A stretch of DNA of 14,689 bases, from the NCBI GenBank assembly GCA_905199225.1, contig CAJKFS010000049.1, positions 1 through 14,689 on the forward strand. Reading direction: 5' to 3'. Positions 1-7,893 of this stretch are shown in pieces (positions within the stretch are counted from its first letter, which is position 1; each line of letters opens with the position of its first letter). The translations under genes were made by a program, and so were the position numbers. The DNA comes from an uncultured Collinsella sp. Lineage in GTDB: Bacteria > Actinomycetota > Coriobacteriia > Coriobacteriales > Coriobacteriaceae. The notes beneath the pieces were generated by a model, which saw only the letters and a program-made list of their open reading frames with translations, ran no database searches and had not been told where the DNA came from.

Positions 1-42
1 GGGCATGCCCCGCCTCTTACACCACATCTCTGCGCGCTACCG
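1..42 (+). repeat. Left copy of 42-bp terminal inverted repeat
   Basis: Bases 1-42 are the exact reverse complement of 14636-14677. The copy begins inside the GC-rich palindrome seen complete at 14660-14685 and runs inward to GCGCGCTACCG, after which the two ends diverge (tggaatt here, cagcttc at the right end read inward). One reading frame crosses it and ends at a TGA at 49-51, giving the peptide GHAPPLTPHLCALPWN. The repeat may be a mobile-element end, a recombination site or an extragenic repeat at which the assembly broke. Confidence 0.85.
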
Positions 43-43
43 T

Positions 44-68
44 GGAATTGATCGAAATGATCAATTCC
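44..68. repeat. 10-bp perfect hairpin beside the end repeat
   Basis: GGAATTGATC (44-53) and GATCAATTCC (59-68) form a perfect 10-bp stem around the loop gaaat. The stem starts two bases after the terminal repeat ends. There is no U-tract after it, so a terminator role is not supported. The following AT-richer stretch, about 70-136, holds no gene I recognise and looks like intergenic repeat DNA. Confidence 0.6.
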
Positions 69-139
69 GGCGAGATTTTGCTGCTACTAATTTGGTGGCG
101 GTACTCATATTTGCCATTTTTTGTCCAGTGGGTACCGCG

Positions 140-271
140 AGGGGCCTGTTCGACTGGCTCAACGGCCCGGTGATGGATGCCGGCATGATCAGCCCACTCG
201 ATCCAGACCTTGTCCACATCACCGACGACCTCAACGAAGCCGTCGACATCGCCCTGAGCGGGCTGATGTAG
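140..271 (+). pseudogene. 3' remnant of a LOG-family (TIGR00730-like) gene
   Basis: From about base 140 the open frame reads GLFDWLNGPVMDAGMISP and then HITDDLNEAVDIALSG. This resembles the C-terminus of LOG-family Rossmann-fold proteins (cytokinin riboside 5'-monophosphate phosphoribohydrolase type), whose last helix follows a 'D-x-x-E-A-V/L' pattern. Only about 43 codons remain. The catalytic PGG-GT-x-x-E region is absent. Upstream, in the same frame, the sequence changes to repeat-like DNA (1-136), so the 5' part has been lost or replaced by the end repeat. A hairpin at 284-342 follows the stop as a native gene end would. Family assignment is by recall of the C-terminal pattern and is moderate. 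Confidence 0.45.
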
Positions 272-283
272 GGTAGGTAAAAT

Positions 284-342
284 GGGACGGGGCTAAAAGA
301 CTGGTCTGAAACGTTTGATACCAGTCTTTTTAGCCCCGTCCC
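284..342. terminator. Long hairpin after the LOG remnant
   Basis: The left arm (284-305) begins GGGACGGGGCTAAAA and the right arm (320-342) ends TTTTTAGCCCCGTCCC. They pair over 22 bp with a single bulged base. Loop 306-319 is ctgaaacgtttgat. It sits between convergent genes. There is no U-run outside the stem, so it may act as a bidirectional structural 3' end, not a classical intrinsic terminator. Confidence 0.6.
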
Positions 343-358
343 AAATGAACTGCTTCTA

Positions 359-425
359 AGTTGCGGTGGAATAGGGATTGATTGGCGGCTAATAAGCCAA
401 AAACAGTCCCTATTCCACCGCAACT
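359..425. terminator. Long hairpin 3' of the DegV gene
   Basis: Arms 359-377 and 407-425 are perfect complements over 19 bp (left arm starts AGTTGCGGTGG). An inner stem TTGGC/GCCA brings the loop down further. It ends 14 bp from the DegV stop codon on the minus strand and 17 bp from the preceding hairpin, so the convergent intergenic space is almost entirely two hairpins. No U-tract follows either arm. Likely a transcript 3' end for DegV. Confidence 0.6.
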
Positions 426-438
426 GATGTGGGCGTCC

Positions 439-1299
439 CTAGTGAGTTGGCTGGTAGCGGGGGCAGTAGCTGATGGCGATGGCGTCGACGCCTACGTGGG
501 TGGCGATGGTGCAGCCGATGGGGCCGGTGCCGGCGTCTACGTAATCCTGACCCGCGAGTGCCTCGTTGACAAGCTCCTGCTCCTCGGCGGCGCCGGTCGT
601 GAGCACGCGCACGCTGGAGCCCGGATACTCGGCCAAAAATGCGAGGCAATCGGCCATGGTGTTGGTAACGATGCGCTTGGCACCGCGGCCCTTTTTTATG
701 GCCTTGATCTCGCCCGATTTCCACTCCGGCGAAACGGCCAGGCGAATGTTGAGCATTTGCGTGAGCTGGCCGGCGAGCTTGGGCGCGCGGCCGTTCTTAA
801 CGAGATTCTCGAGCGTGCGGGGAATCAGCAGCAGGTGGGCGTCGGGCAGCGTCGCGCGGATCTGCGCCTCGGTCTCGTCCAGGCTGCGGCCGTCCTCGCG
901 CATGGCCAGCGCGTACTCCACCAGCAGGCCCTCGGCGCCCGAGCCGGTGCGCGAGTCGATGCAGCGCACGTCGAGCTCGTGCGTCTCGGCCGTCAGGCTG
1001 GCGTTGGCGTAGCAGGCGGACCACTCGCTGCACAGCGAGATAAAGATGGCGCTATCGTGGCCGTCGGCGCGCACGCGGTCAAAGAGTTCCTTGAACTCGC
1101 CGGCACTCGGCTGCGAGGTGTGCGGCAGCTGCTCGGAGCCGGCCATGCGGGCGACGTACTCTTGGGCGGTAATCTGCACCTGGTCGAGCAGGTCCTCGCC
1201 CTCGATAATCACATGCAGCGGAATCACGTAAATGCCGAGCTCTTGGGCGCGGGCGGGGGAGATGTCCGACGTGGAGTCGGTTATGATGGCAAAAGACAT
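439..1299 (-). CDS. DegV family fatty-acid-binding protein
   Basis: A 286-residue protein, the normal length for DegV/FakB proteins. These bind a fatty acid (in Firmicutes FakB presents it to the kinase FakA for phosphorylation and entry into lipid synthesis). The N-terminus has the family signature FAIITDSTSD (residues 3-12), and PHTSQPSAGEF carries the second conserved Thr-Ser-x-Pro-Ser motif that holds the carboxylate. I start at 1299 because the reverse-strand GAAAGG lies about 7 bases upstream; a frame reaching 1356 would add a 19-residue Arg-rich stretch not seen in the family. No fakA-like kinase is adjacent. The gene diverges from the HAD gene at 1456 and ends at the hairpin 359-425. 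Ligand is unknown. Confidence 0.9.
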   Translation of the reverse strand: MSFAIITDSTSDISPARAQELGIYVIPLHVIIEGEDLLDQVQITAQEYVARMAGSEQLPHTSQPSAGEFKELFDRVRADGHDSAIFISLCSEWSACYANASLTAETHELDVRCIDSRTGSGAEGLLVEYALAMREDGRSLDETEAQIRATLPDAHLLLIPRTLENLVKNGRAPKLAGQLTQMLNIRLAVSPEWKSGEIKAIKKGRGAKRIVTNTMADCLAFLAEYPGSSVRVLTTGAAEEQELVNEALAGQDYVDAGTGPIGCTIATHVGVDAIAISYCPRYQPTH

Positions 1300-1455
1300 A
1301 ATTGCACCTTTCGTTGGGGCGCGACGGCGCCGCCTTCTGAGAGCAAAGTGCGACAAGTATAGTGGAGTCGTTCCACATTTCTAGGTTCAATTGTTGAATA
1401 GTCAACGGTTTGAAGTGTCGGTGTGGAAATCGTCAACTGGGGAAGAGGGATGCCG
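1300..1455. promoter_or_regulatory. Divergent DegV / HAD promoter region
   Basis: This 156-bp gap feeds both divergent genes. On the minus strand TATACT (1356-1361) is a good -10 for DegV, but no clear -35 lies 16-18 bp upstream. Immediately beside it is the inverted repeat GTGGA-N5-TCCAC (1362-1376), placed like a repressor site. A second one, GTTGA-N4-TCAAC (1393-1406), lies closer to the HAD gene. Both are short, so operator function is only suggested. Confidence 0.35.
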
Positions 1456-2118
1456 ATGGAGGCGCTGGAGATATGCAAACGGCCGGTCGTGCTGTTTGAT
1501 TTTGATGGCACGGTGGCCGATACGGGTCGGGCGGTGATGACCTCGACGCGCAAGACGCTGGCTGCACGCGGGTTTTCGGAGGCGCAGATGGGTGACCTGC
1601 GTCGCATGATCGGGCCGCCCCTGTGGAAGAGTTTTCACGACTTTTATGGCTTCTCCCGCGAGGAGTCGCTTGTGGTGGCCGACGAGTACCGCGCCTTTTT
1701 TGACGAGCTGGGACCGGAGGAGTATCCCGTGTTTGACGGGATCCCCGAGCTGCTGGATGGGTTGGTCGCCCAGGGCAAGCGCTTGGCCGTGGCGACGTCG
1801 CGCATGGAGGCAAAGTGCGTTGACATGGTGGGAGAGCTGGGACTTTCTCAGTTTGAGGCGGTGGTTGGCATGAATCCGCCGCAGGGGCGCGAGACCAAGG
1901 CCGATTCGGTCCGCGACGCGTTGGCGGCCTTGGGTGCGGCCGCGGGCGATGCCGTGATGATCGGCGATCGCTTTAACGACGTCGAGGGCGCGCACGCGAT
2001 GAGCGTGCCGTGCATTGGTATCTATTCGGGCGCGGCGGCGCCGGGCGAGCACGAGGCGGCGGGTGCCGATGCAGTGGTGCACTCGGTGGCCGAGCTTGCT
2101 AAACTTTTCGCTATATAG
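1456..2118 (+). CDS. HAD-superfamily phosphatase, phosphoglycolate phosphatase-like
   Basis: A 220-residue HAD subfamily IA hydrolase that probably dephosphorylates a small phosphomonoester in the cytoplasm; the substrate cannot be read from sequence. Motif I is DFDGT (nucleophile D15, acid/base D17), motif II VATS (about 112-115), motif III K148, and motif IV GDRFNDVEGA (D171, D175). A helical cap lies between motifs I and II. The GDRxxDVEGA ending is typical of Gph-like and 5'-nucleotidase-like members. Start at 1456 is chosen because GGAAGAGGG (1441-1449) is about 6 bases upstream. ATG 1450 and GTG 1423 are alternatives, but 1450 is too close to that Shine-Dalgarno. It precedes the dipeptidase by 54 bp and is probably co-transcribed with it. 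Confidence 0.85.
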   Translation: MEALEICKRPVVLFDFDGTVADTGRAVMTSTRKTLAARGFSEAQMGDLRRMIGPPLWKSFHDFYGFSREESLVVADEYRAFFDELGPEEYPVFDGIPELLDGLVAQGKRLAVATSRMEAKCVDMVGELGLSQFEAVVGMNPPQGRETKADSVRDALAALGAAAGDAVMIGDRFNDVEGAHAMSVPCIGIYSGAAAPGEHEAAGADAVVHSVAELAKLFAI

Positions 2119-2172
2119 GTATTTGATGTGAGGGGCGGGCACGCTCGCCGCTCATTGGTAAGGAGGTCGTCC

Positions 2173-3609
2173 ATGAATCAGGTGGAGCAGAGCGTTGCCG
2201 AGTATGTCGACGAGGTCTGGGAGGATGTCGTCGCCGATATCGAGCAGCTGGTGAGTTATCCGTCCGTGGCAGTTTCTGCCGATGCGGAGCCCGGCGCGCC
2301 GTTTGGCCGCCCGGTCCGTGACGCGCTCGATTGCGCGCTCGGCATCGCGCAGAAGCTCGGCTATCAGACGAGCGACGACGAGGGCTATGTGGGAATCGCC
2401 GATATCCCGGGCCGCGGCGACAAACAGCTCGCGACTATCTGCCACGTGGACGTGGTTCCCGCCGGCCCTGGCTGGAACACCGACCCGTTCACCATGGAGC
2501 GCCGCGAGGGCTGGCTGCTCGGTCGCGGCGTGATTGACGACAAGGGCCCGGCGGTATTGTCACTCTACGCCGGCGCCTACTTGCTCAAGCACGGCATTGT
2601 TCCGCGCTACACCTTCCGCGCGCTGCTGGGCTGCGATGAGGAAGTGGGCATGTCCGACGTTCACCATTATCTGGAGAACAACGCAGACCCCGACTTTTTG
2701 TTTACGCCCGATGCCGAGTTCCCGGTCTGCAATGCTGAGAAGGGCCAGTTTGGGGCGACGTTCGTGAGCCCCAAGATCGACGGCGGGCGCATTGTGTCCT
2801 GGAGCGGTGCCGAGGCGAGCAACGCCATTCCGTCGCAGTCTATCTGCGAGCTCGCGATTGCCGCCGATGAGCTGCCGGCGCCGGTCGAGAACGCCGACCG
2901 CCTTGAGATCACGACACTCGATAACGGGCATGCGCAGATTTTCGCCCACGGTATTGGCGGTCACGCTTCGATGCCTGAGGGCACCATCAACGCCGTCGGC
3001 CTGATCGTGTCGTATCTGCGCGAGGCCGAGGACGCGTTTGGTGCACGCGACGAGCGCCTGCTGACGCCTGCCGAGCACGAGTTCGTCAAGTTCCTGGCCT
3101 TTGTGCATGCGGATGCCTATGGTCGCGGCCTGGGTATCGACGCGACGAGCCCAGCGTTTGGCCCGCTTACCTGCAACGCTGGCGTCATCCGTGTGGCGGA
3201 TGGCCATATCGAGCAGGTCATCGACGTGCGCTTCCCCGATAGCACGAGTGCCGATACCATCCGCGAGCAGCTCGAGCCGCTCGTGGGCCGTTTTGGCGTG
3301 ACGTGCCGTGTGGGTCGTGCGAAGGTGCCGTTCTCGGTGTCTGCCGACGATCCGGCCGTGAAGGCGCTTATCGATACCTATAACGAGTTCACCGGCAAGC
3401 ATGCCGAGCCCTTTGCCATGGGCGGCGGCACGTACGCGCGCAACTTTGCCCGCGCCGTCTCGTTTGGCCCCGAGGAGACCGGCCTGGAGCTGCCCGCATG
3501 GGGCGGCCAGATGCACGGCCCCAACGAGTGCGCCAACGAGGAACAGCTCAAGCAGGCGCTCAAGATCTATATTGTTGCGATCCTCCGTTTGAATGAATTA
3601 GAGCTTTAG
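2173..3609 (+). CDS. pepV: M20-family dipeptidase, PepV-like
   Basis: A 478-residue cytosolic di-zinc dipeptidase of the M20/PepV (Sapep) family, which cleaves unspecific dipeptides such as Xaa-His and beta-Ala dipeptides. Metal and catalytic residues are visible in order: H91 and D93 in CHVDVVPAGPGW, bridging D122 in IDDKGP, the catalytic glutamate pair E156-E157 in GCDEEVGMSD, D180 in TPDAEFP, and a final histidine H448 in QMHGPNE after the GGGTYARNF loop. The dimerisation/lid domain lies between, with the GIGGHAS segment near residues 259-265. The strong Shine-Dalgarno AAGGAGGT (2160-2167) fixes the start at 2173 instead of an in-frame upstream codon at 2128. A 13-bp perfect hairpin starts at the last base after the stop. 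Length and motifs fit PepV well; exact specificity is inferred. Confidence 0.9.
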   Translation: MNQVEQSVAEYVDEVWEDVVADIEQLVSYPSVAVSADAEPGAPFGRPVRDALDCALGIAQKLGYQTSDDEGYVGIADIPGRGDKQLATICHVDVVPAGPGWNTDPFTMERREGWLLGRGVIDDKGPAVLSLYAGAYLLKHGIVPRYTFRALLGCDEEVGMSDVHHYLENNADPDFLFTPDAEFPVCNAEKGQFGATFVSPKIDGGRIVSWSGAEASNAIPSQSICELAIAADELPAPVENADRLEITTLDNGHAQIFAHGIGGHASMPEGTINAVGLIVSYLREAEDAFGARDERLLTPAEHEFVKFLAFVHADAYGRGLGIDATSPAFGPLTCNAGVIRVADGHIEQVIDVRFPDSTSADTIREQLEPLVGRFGVTCRVGRAKVPFSVSADDPAVKALIDTYNEFTGKHAEPFAMGGGTYARNFARAVSFGPEETGLELPAWGGQMHGPNECANEEQLKQALKIYIVAILRLNELEL

Positions 3610-3639
3610 GGTTACGCGGTTTTACCAAACCGCGTAACC
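3610..3639 (+). terminator. 13-bp perfect hairpin directly after pepV
   Basis: GGTTACGCGGTTT (3610-3622) pairs perfectly with AAACCGCGTAACC (3627-3639) around the loop TACC. It abuts the pepV stop codon. There is no T-run after the stem, so it is terminator-like without the usual tail. Confidence 0.6.
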
Positions 3640-3652
3640 AGTCGACGCTGCA

Positions 3653-3748
3653 AACGTCCCCAAGCGGCAATCTGACGTTCAATCGTCGGTCGCGTACAAA
3701 AGTACGCTTCCCTCCTCTTTCACGTCACCTTGCTCGCTTAGGGGCGTT
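3653..3748. other. Structured intergenic element with outer and inner stems
   Basis: The outer arms AACGTCCCCAAGCG (3653-3666) and CGCTTAGGGGCGTT (3735-3748) pair with two imperfections. The inner stem GCGTAC/GTACGC (3692-3707) has the loop aaaa. On the minus strand the same stretch is an open frame ending at TCA 3679-3681, with the C-terminal residues QGDVKEEGSVLLYATDD and no ATG start. It is either a fossil gene end or a dispersed repeat. I do not recognise an RNA family. Confidence 0.45.
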
Positions 3749-3781
3749 TTCGCTGACTTATGCTCAACCTGCGGGGTTTCC

Positions 3782-3872
3782 AAGGTAGTCCTTGGGGACG
3801 TTCTTAAATGACTAGTCAAACAAGAACGTCCCCAACGACTAGTCGTTTAAGAACGTCCCCAACAACTACCTT
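3782..3872. repeat. 35-bp imperfect inverted repeat enclosing a 27-bp tandem repeat
   Basis: Arms 3782-3816 and 3838-3872 pair over 35 positions with three mismatches. Within this lie two tandem 27-bp units, 3810-3836 and 3837-3863, each starting with the palindrome GACTAGTC and ending AAGAACGTCCCCAAC, identical at 23 of 27 bases. An inverted copy of the core, TTGGGGACGTTCTT, is at 3792-3805. The left arm can therefore pair either with unit 1 (14 bp) or with unit 2 (about 35 bp), never both. It lies about 200 bp before pstS. Confidence 0.7.
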
Positions 3873-4070
3873 CCTCTGGTGTAAAAGGTGCGCCATGTTC
3901 GGCGCTGGATTGTTATTCGTTTGTAAAGGCCGTGCTGCGCTTGCGGTAAGGGTCTATCAGATGCCCGTAAAAAACCGCAGTTGGCGCGGGCACTGCCCGA
4001 TCGAGGCCGTATCTTTCCAAACAGCAAAGCGGGCAGGGTGCCCGCGAATCGCATGTATGAAAGGAAGATC
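3873..4070 (+). promoter_or_regulatory. pst operon leader region
   Basis: These 198 bp must hold the pst promoter unless it lies within the repeat upstream. I see no convincing -35/-10 pair and no recognisable Pho box. Two TGTAAAGG-like words, gtgtaaaagg (about 3880) and ttgtaaagg (about 3923), are some four helical turns apart and could be activator half-sites. Just before the gene, GCGGGCA-GGG-TGCCCGC (about 4029-4045) forms a 7-bp hairpin, followed by the Shine-Dalgarno AAAGGAAG (4060-4067). Confidence 0.3.
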
Positions 4071-5009
4071 ATGCTCGATCAGGCTTATTCTCGTCGTCAG
4101 TTCCTCGGCCTCGCTGGTGGTCTTGCCAGCATCGTCGGTCTCGGTCTCGTTGGGTGCGGCGGCTCCGGCGCATCCGATGCCGCCGACAAGGGTAGCGCCG
4201 CTGCTGCCGAGTCCGTCTCCGGCGAGGTGACCTACGACGGTGCCTCTTCGTTCCAGGCTCTCGTCGAGGCCGCTGCCGAGAAGTTCATGGACGCCAACCC
4301 CGATGTCTCCGTCTCCGGCTCGGGTAACGGTTCGGGCAAGGGCCTGACCGCTGTCGCCGCCGGCACCGTCACCATCGGCAACTCCGACGTCTTCGCCGAG
4401 ACCAAGCTTGAGGCCGATCAAGTCAAGAACCTCGTCGACCACGAGGTCGCCGTCGTGGGCATGGGCCCCGTCGTCTCCAAGAACGTCAAGGTCGACGACC
4501 TGTCCCTCGAGCAGCTCAAGGGTATCTTCTCCGGTCAGATTACCAACTGGAAGGAGGTCGGCGGCGACGACGCCACCATCGTCGTCCTCAACCGCAAGGC
4601 CGGCTCCGGTACCCGCGCCACCTTCGAGGCCGCCGTCTTTGGCGACGAGACCGTCGACTTTAAGGGCGCCGCCGAGCTCGACAAGTCCGGCGACGTCCAG
4701 ACTCAGATGGGCAGCACCGATAACGCCATCTCCTACCTCGACTTCTCGCACTTCGATGACTCCAAGTTCAACGCCATCAAGGTCGAGGGCGTGGAGCCCA
4801 AGAGCGCAAACGTCACCGACGACTCCTTCAAGATCTGGGCTACCGAGCACATGTACTGCTCCAAGGACGCCGACGAGGCCACCAAGGCCTTCCTAGAGTT
4901 CATGCTTTCCGACGACGTCCAGGGCAAGCTCGTCGAGGAGCAGGGCTTCATCCCCGTCTCTGCCATGAAGGTCGTCAAGGACGCCAGCGGCAAGGTCTCT
5001 GCTAAATAA
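4071..5009 (+). CDS. pstS: Phosphate-binding lipoprotein PstS
   Basis: A 312-residue extracytoplasmic phosphate receptor that hands phosphate to the PstCA channel. The N-terminus SRRQFLGL (residues 7-14) fits the twin-arginine consensus. A hydrophobic stretch follows, and the lipobox GLVGC places the lipid-modified cysteine at residue 29, so it is predicted to be a Tat-exported lipoprotein. Then comes a Gly/Ser/Ala linker. The mature part shows family landmarks: the phosphate-contacting SGSGNGSGKGL segment, IGNSDVFAE, the LKGIFSGQITNWKEVGG block, and RKAGSGTRATFE. The start at 4071 is set by AAAGGAAG 4 bases upstream and by the signal peptide; ATG 4053 is in frame but lacks a ribosome site. 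Codons are strongly C-ending (gtc, tcc, gcc), more so than neighbours, consistent with high expression. Confidence 0.95.
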   Translation: MLDQAYSRRQFLGLAGGLASIVGLGLVGCGGSGASDAADKGSAAAAESVSGEVTYDGASSFQALVEAAAEKFMDANPDVSVSGSGNGSGKGLTAVAAGTVTIGNSDVFAETKLEADQVKNLVDHEVAVVGMGPVVSKNVKVDDLSLEQLKGIFSGQITNWKEVGGDDATIVVLNRKAGSGTRATFEAAVFGDETVDFKGAAELDKSGDVQTQMGSTDNAISYLDFSHFDDSKFNAIKVEGVEPKSANVTDDSFKIWATEHMYCSKDADEATKAFLEFMLSDDVQGKLVEEQGFIPVSAMKVVKDASGKVSAK

Positions 5010-5033
5010 GTAATCGCCCCGGAAAGGTTTGCA

Positions 5034-5942
5034 ATGGCAAAACAGCTGCCAAAGCGCGACCTTGAGAACGTGGGCCTGGGCGTCACGGGCGCGTGCGTAG
5101 CGCTCGTGACGCTTGTCGTTGCCGCGCTCATCTTTATGGTCGCCCAAAAGGGCCTCTCGGCTTTTCTCAAGGACGGCGTCTCGGTCGTCGAGTTTTTCAC
5201 CGGCACCAAGTGGGACCTGGCCAACACAGCCGAAAACGGCCTGCCCTATACCGGCGCCCTGCCCCTGATCGTCACCTCGTTTGCGGTCATGGTGCTCTCC
5301 ACGCTTATCGCGCTGCCCATCGCCATCGGCTCTGCCATCTTTGCGGTCGAGATTAGCCCTAAGTTTGGCTCTAAGATCTTTCAGCCGCTCATTGAGCTTT
5401 TGACCGGCATCCCCTCGGTCGTCTTTGGCCTGATCGGTTTTCACGTGGTCGTCGGTCTTATGAAGAGCGTTTTCCACGTGAGCACGGGCCTGGGCATCTT
5501 GCCCGGCGCCATCGTGCTGGCGGTCATGATTCTGCCGACGATGACCACGCTTTCGGTCGATGGCCTGCGCGCCGTGCCCGACGGCTACCGCCAGGGCTCG
5601 CTCGCGCTGGGCTACACCCGCTGGCAGACCATCTGGCACGTGGTGCTCAAGTCCGCCATGCCGTCGCTCATGACCGCGGTTATCTTGGGCATGACCCGCG
5701 CCTTTGGCGAGACGCTCGCCGTGCGCATGGTCATCGGCGGCATCGAGGCCATGCCGACGTCGCTGCTGTCGCCGGCTTCGACCATCACCACCACGCTCAC
5801 CACGTCCATGGCAGTCTATGCCGAGGGCTCGGCCCAAGACGATGTTCTGTGGGCGCTCGGCCTGCTGCTGATGGGCATGAGTCTCATCTTCATCCTGATC
5901 ATCCACCTTATCGGCCGCAAGGGGGCGAAGGCTCGTGGCTAG
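5034..5942 (+). CDS. pstC: Phosphate ABC transporter permease PstC
   Basis: A 302-residue inner-membrane permease forming the phosphate channel with PstA. One N-terminal transmembrane helix (about 14-37) is followed by a soluble stretch with FFTGTKWDLANTAENG and the GALPLIVTS entry to the core helices. The EAA loop that docks onto PstB is visible as LRAVPDGYRQGSLALGYTRW, followed by VVLKSAMPSLMTAVILG and the conserved RAFGETLAV. The start has a GGAAAGG-type Shine-Dalgarno and follows pstS by 24 bp. Its 3' end overlaps pstA by 8 bp, indicating translational coupling. Length and motifs are normal for PstC. Confidence 0.95.
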   Translation: MAKQLPKRDLENVGLGVTGACVALVTLVVAALIFMVAQKGLSAFLKDGVSVVEFFTGTKWDLANTAENGLPYTGALPLIVTSFAVMVLSTLIALPIAIGSAIFAVEISPKFGSKIFQPLIELLTGIPSVVFGLIGFHVVVGLMKSVFHVSTGLGILPGAIVLAVMILPTMTTLSVDGLRAVPDGYRQGSLALGYTRWQTIWHVVLKSAMPSLMTAVILGMTRAFGETLAVRMVIGGIEAMPTSLLSPASTITTTLTTSMAVYAEGSAQDDVLWALGLLLMGMSLIFILIIHLIGRKGAKARG

Positions 5943-6857
5943 CACGCGTATCCACATCGACGAGGCGAGGCTCGGGCGTGTCCAAAAGCAGGACCGCTTC
6001 GCCACGGGCGTGTTGACGGCGATCGTCGCCATCGTCATGCTCATCGTCGTCTCCATGGTGGCCTATATCCTGTTCGAGGGCATCTCGACGCTGTTCCAGC
6101 CGGGCTTTCTCACGGAGCCGTCGCGCGCCAACGGAACGCAGGGCGGCGTGCTCTACCAGCTGTTCGACTCGTTCTACCTGCTGCTGATCACCCTGATCAT
6201 CTCGGTGCCCATCAGCCTGGGCGGAGCGGTCTTTTTGGTTGAGTACGCGCCGGACGGACCCATCCGCGACATCGCCTCCACCGCCATCGAGACGTTGTCC
6301 TCGCTGCCTTCCATCGTCGTCGGCATGTTCGGTTTTCTGGTGTTCTCGGTGCAGCTGGGCTGGAAGTACTCCATCATCTCCGGCGCCGTCGCGCTCACCA
6401 TGTTCAACATCCCCATCCTGGTGCGCGTGATCCAGCAGGCGCTCGAGGACGTGCCGCAGGCCCAGCGCGATGCGTGCCTGGCCATGGGCCTCACTCGCTG
6501 GGAGGCCACGCTGCACATCCTGATCCCCGAGGCCATGCCTGCCATCGTGACGGGCATCGTGCTTTCGGCCGGTCGCGTGTTTGGCGAGGCCGCAGCACTG
6601 CTTTTTACCTCGGGTATGAGCTCGCCGGTGCGTCTGAACTTCTTGAGCTTTAACCTGTCGAGCCCCACCTGCGCCTGGAACGTGTTCCGCCCCGGCGAGT
6701 CGCTCGCCGTGCACATCTACAAGATCTATGGCGAAGGCAGCCCCGAGGCCCAGCAGATTGTTTGGGGCACCGCGGCGCTGCTGATGATTTGCGTGCTGCT
6801 GTTTAACGTAGTCGCCCGTATCGTGGGCAAGCAACTGGCAAGAAGGATGACGGCCGA

Positions 6858-6861
<4 letters not shown>
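5935..6861 (+). CDS. pstA: Phosphate ABC transporter permease PstA
   Basis: A 308-residue partner permease of PstC. It starts at GTG 5935 inside the last codons of pstC (MASTRIHIDEARLG), since no ATG is placed as well and the first membrane helix (about 23-48) follows at the expected distance. Landmarks are FLTEPSRANGTQGGVLYQL before the core, ETLSSLPSIVVGMFGF in the second helix bundle, and the EAA loop LEDVPQAQRDACLAMGLTRW followed by PEAMPAIVTGIVLSAGRVFGEAA. It ends with a basic cytoplasmic tail. The stop codon overlaps the pstB start in an ATGA arrangement. Confidence 0.95.
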
Positions 6862-7730
<869 letters not shown>

Positions 7731-7748
7731 TCCGGGACATGCTTGAGG

Positions 7749-7774
7749 CCCGCGGCGGCCACGGTTACCGCGGG
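7749..7774 (+). terminator. First hairpin after pstB
   Basis: CCCGCGG (7749-7755) pairs with CCGCGGG (7768-7774). It precedes the U-tailed terminator by 11 bp, so the pst operon ends in two tandem stem-loops. This first one has no U-run and may stabilise the transcript end. Confidence 0.45.
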
Positions 7775-7785
7775 ACTGATTGGAG

Positions 7786-7823
7786 AGGCGGGTCATCTCT
7801 TGCGGGAGATGGCCCGCCTTTTT
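7786..7823 (+). terminator. Intrinsic terminator of the pst operon
   Basis: AGGCGGGTCATCTC (7786-7799) pairs with GAGATGGCCCGCCT (7806-7819) with one G-U pair and a six-base loop, followed by a TTTTT run. This is the clearest rho-independent terminator in the window and separates pstSCAB from the ABC-F gene. Confidence 0.85.
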
Positions 7824-7893
7824 GTGTCGTGTGCGGCCTGCCTTTTCGCTGCTATCATGGACAACGTTGAATTTCTACGAAGGAGCAGGGCAT

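Noticed and set aside
1..42. Terminal inverted repeat of one insertion sequence covering the whole window
   Set aside because: There is no transposase inside and the contents are housekeeping genes; a compound transposon would need intact flanking elements that are not visible.
382..1362. Long + strand open frame opposite the DegV gene
   Set aside because: It is antisense to a gene with clear DegV motifs; its Gly/Ala/His/Val-rich composition is the usual shadow of high-GC coding DNA.
3782..3872. CRISPR-like direct repeats
   Set aside because: Only two directly adjacent 27-bp units without spacers and no cas genes.
3873..4070. Riboswitch or Pho box before pstS
   Set aside because: I found no known aptamer core or recognisable Pho-box repeat; only weak TGTAAAGG words.
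3808..4230. + strand open frame running from the repeat into pstS
   Set aside because: It overlaps the pstS signal peptide in another frame and lacks a ribosome site and recognisable domains.
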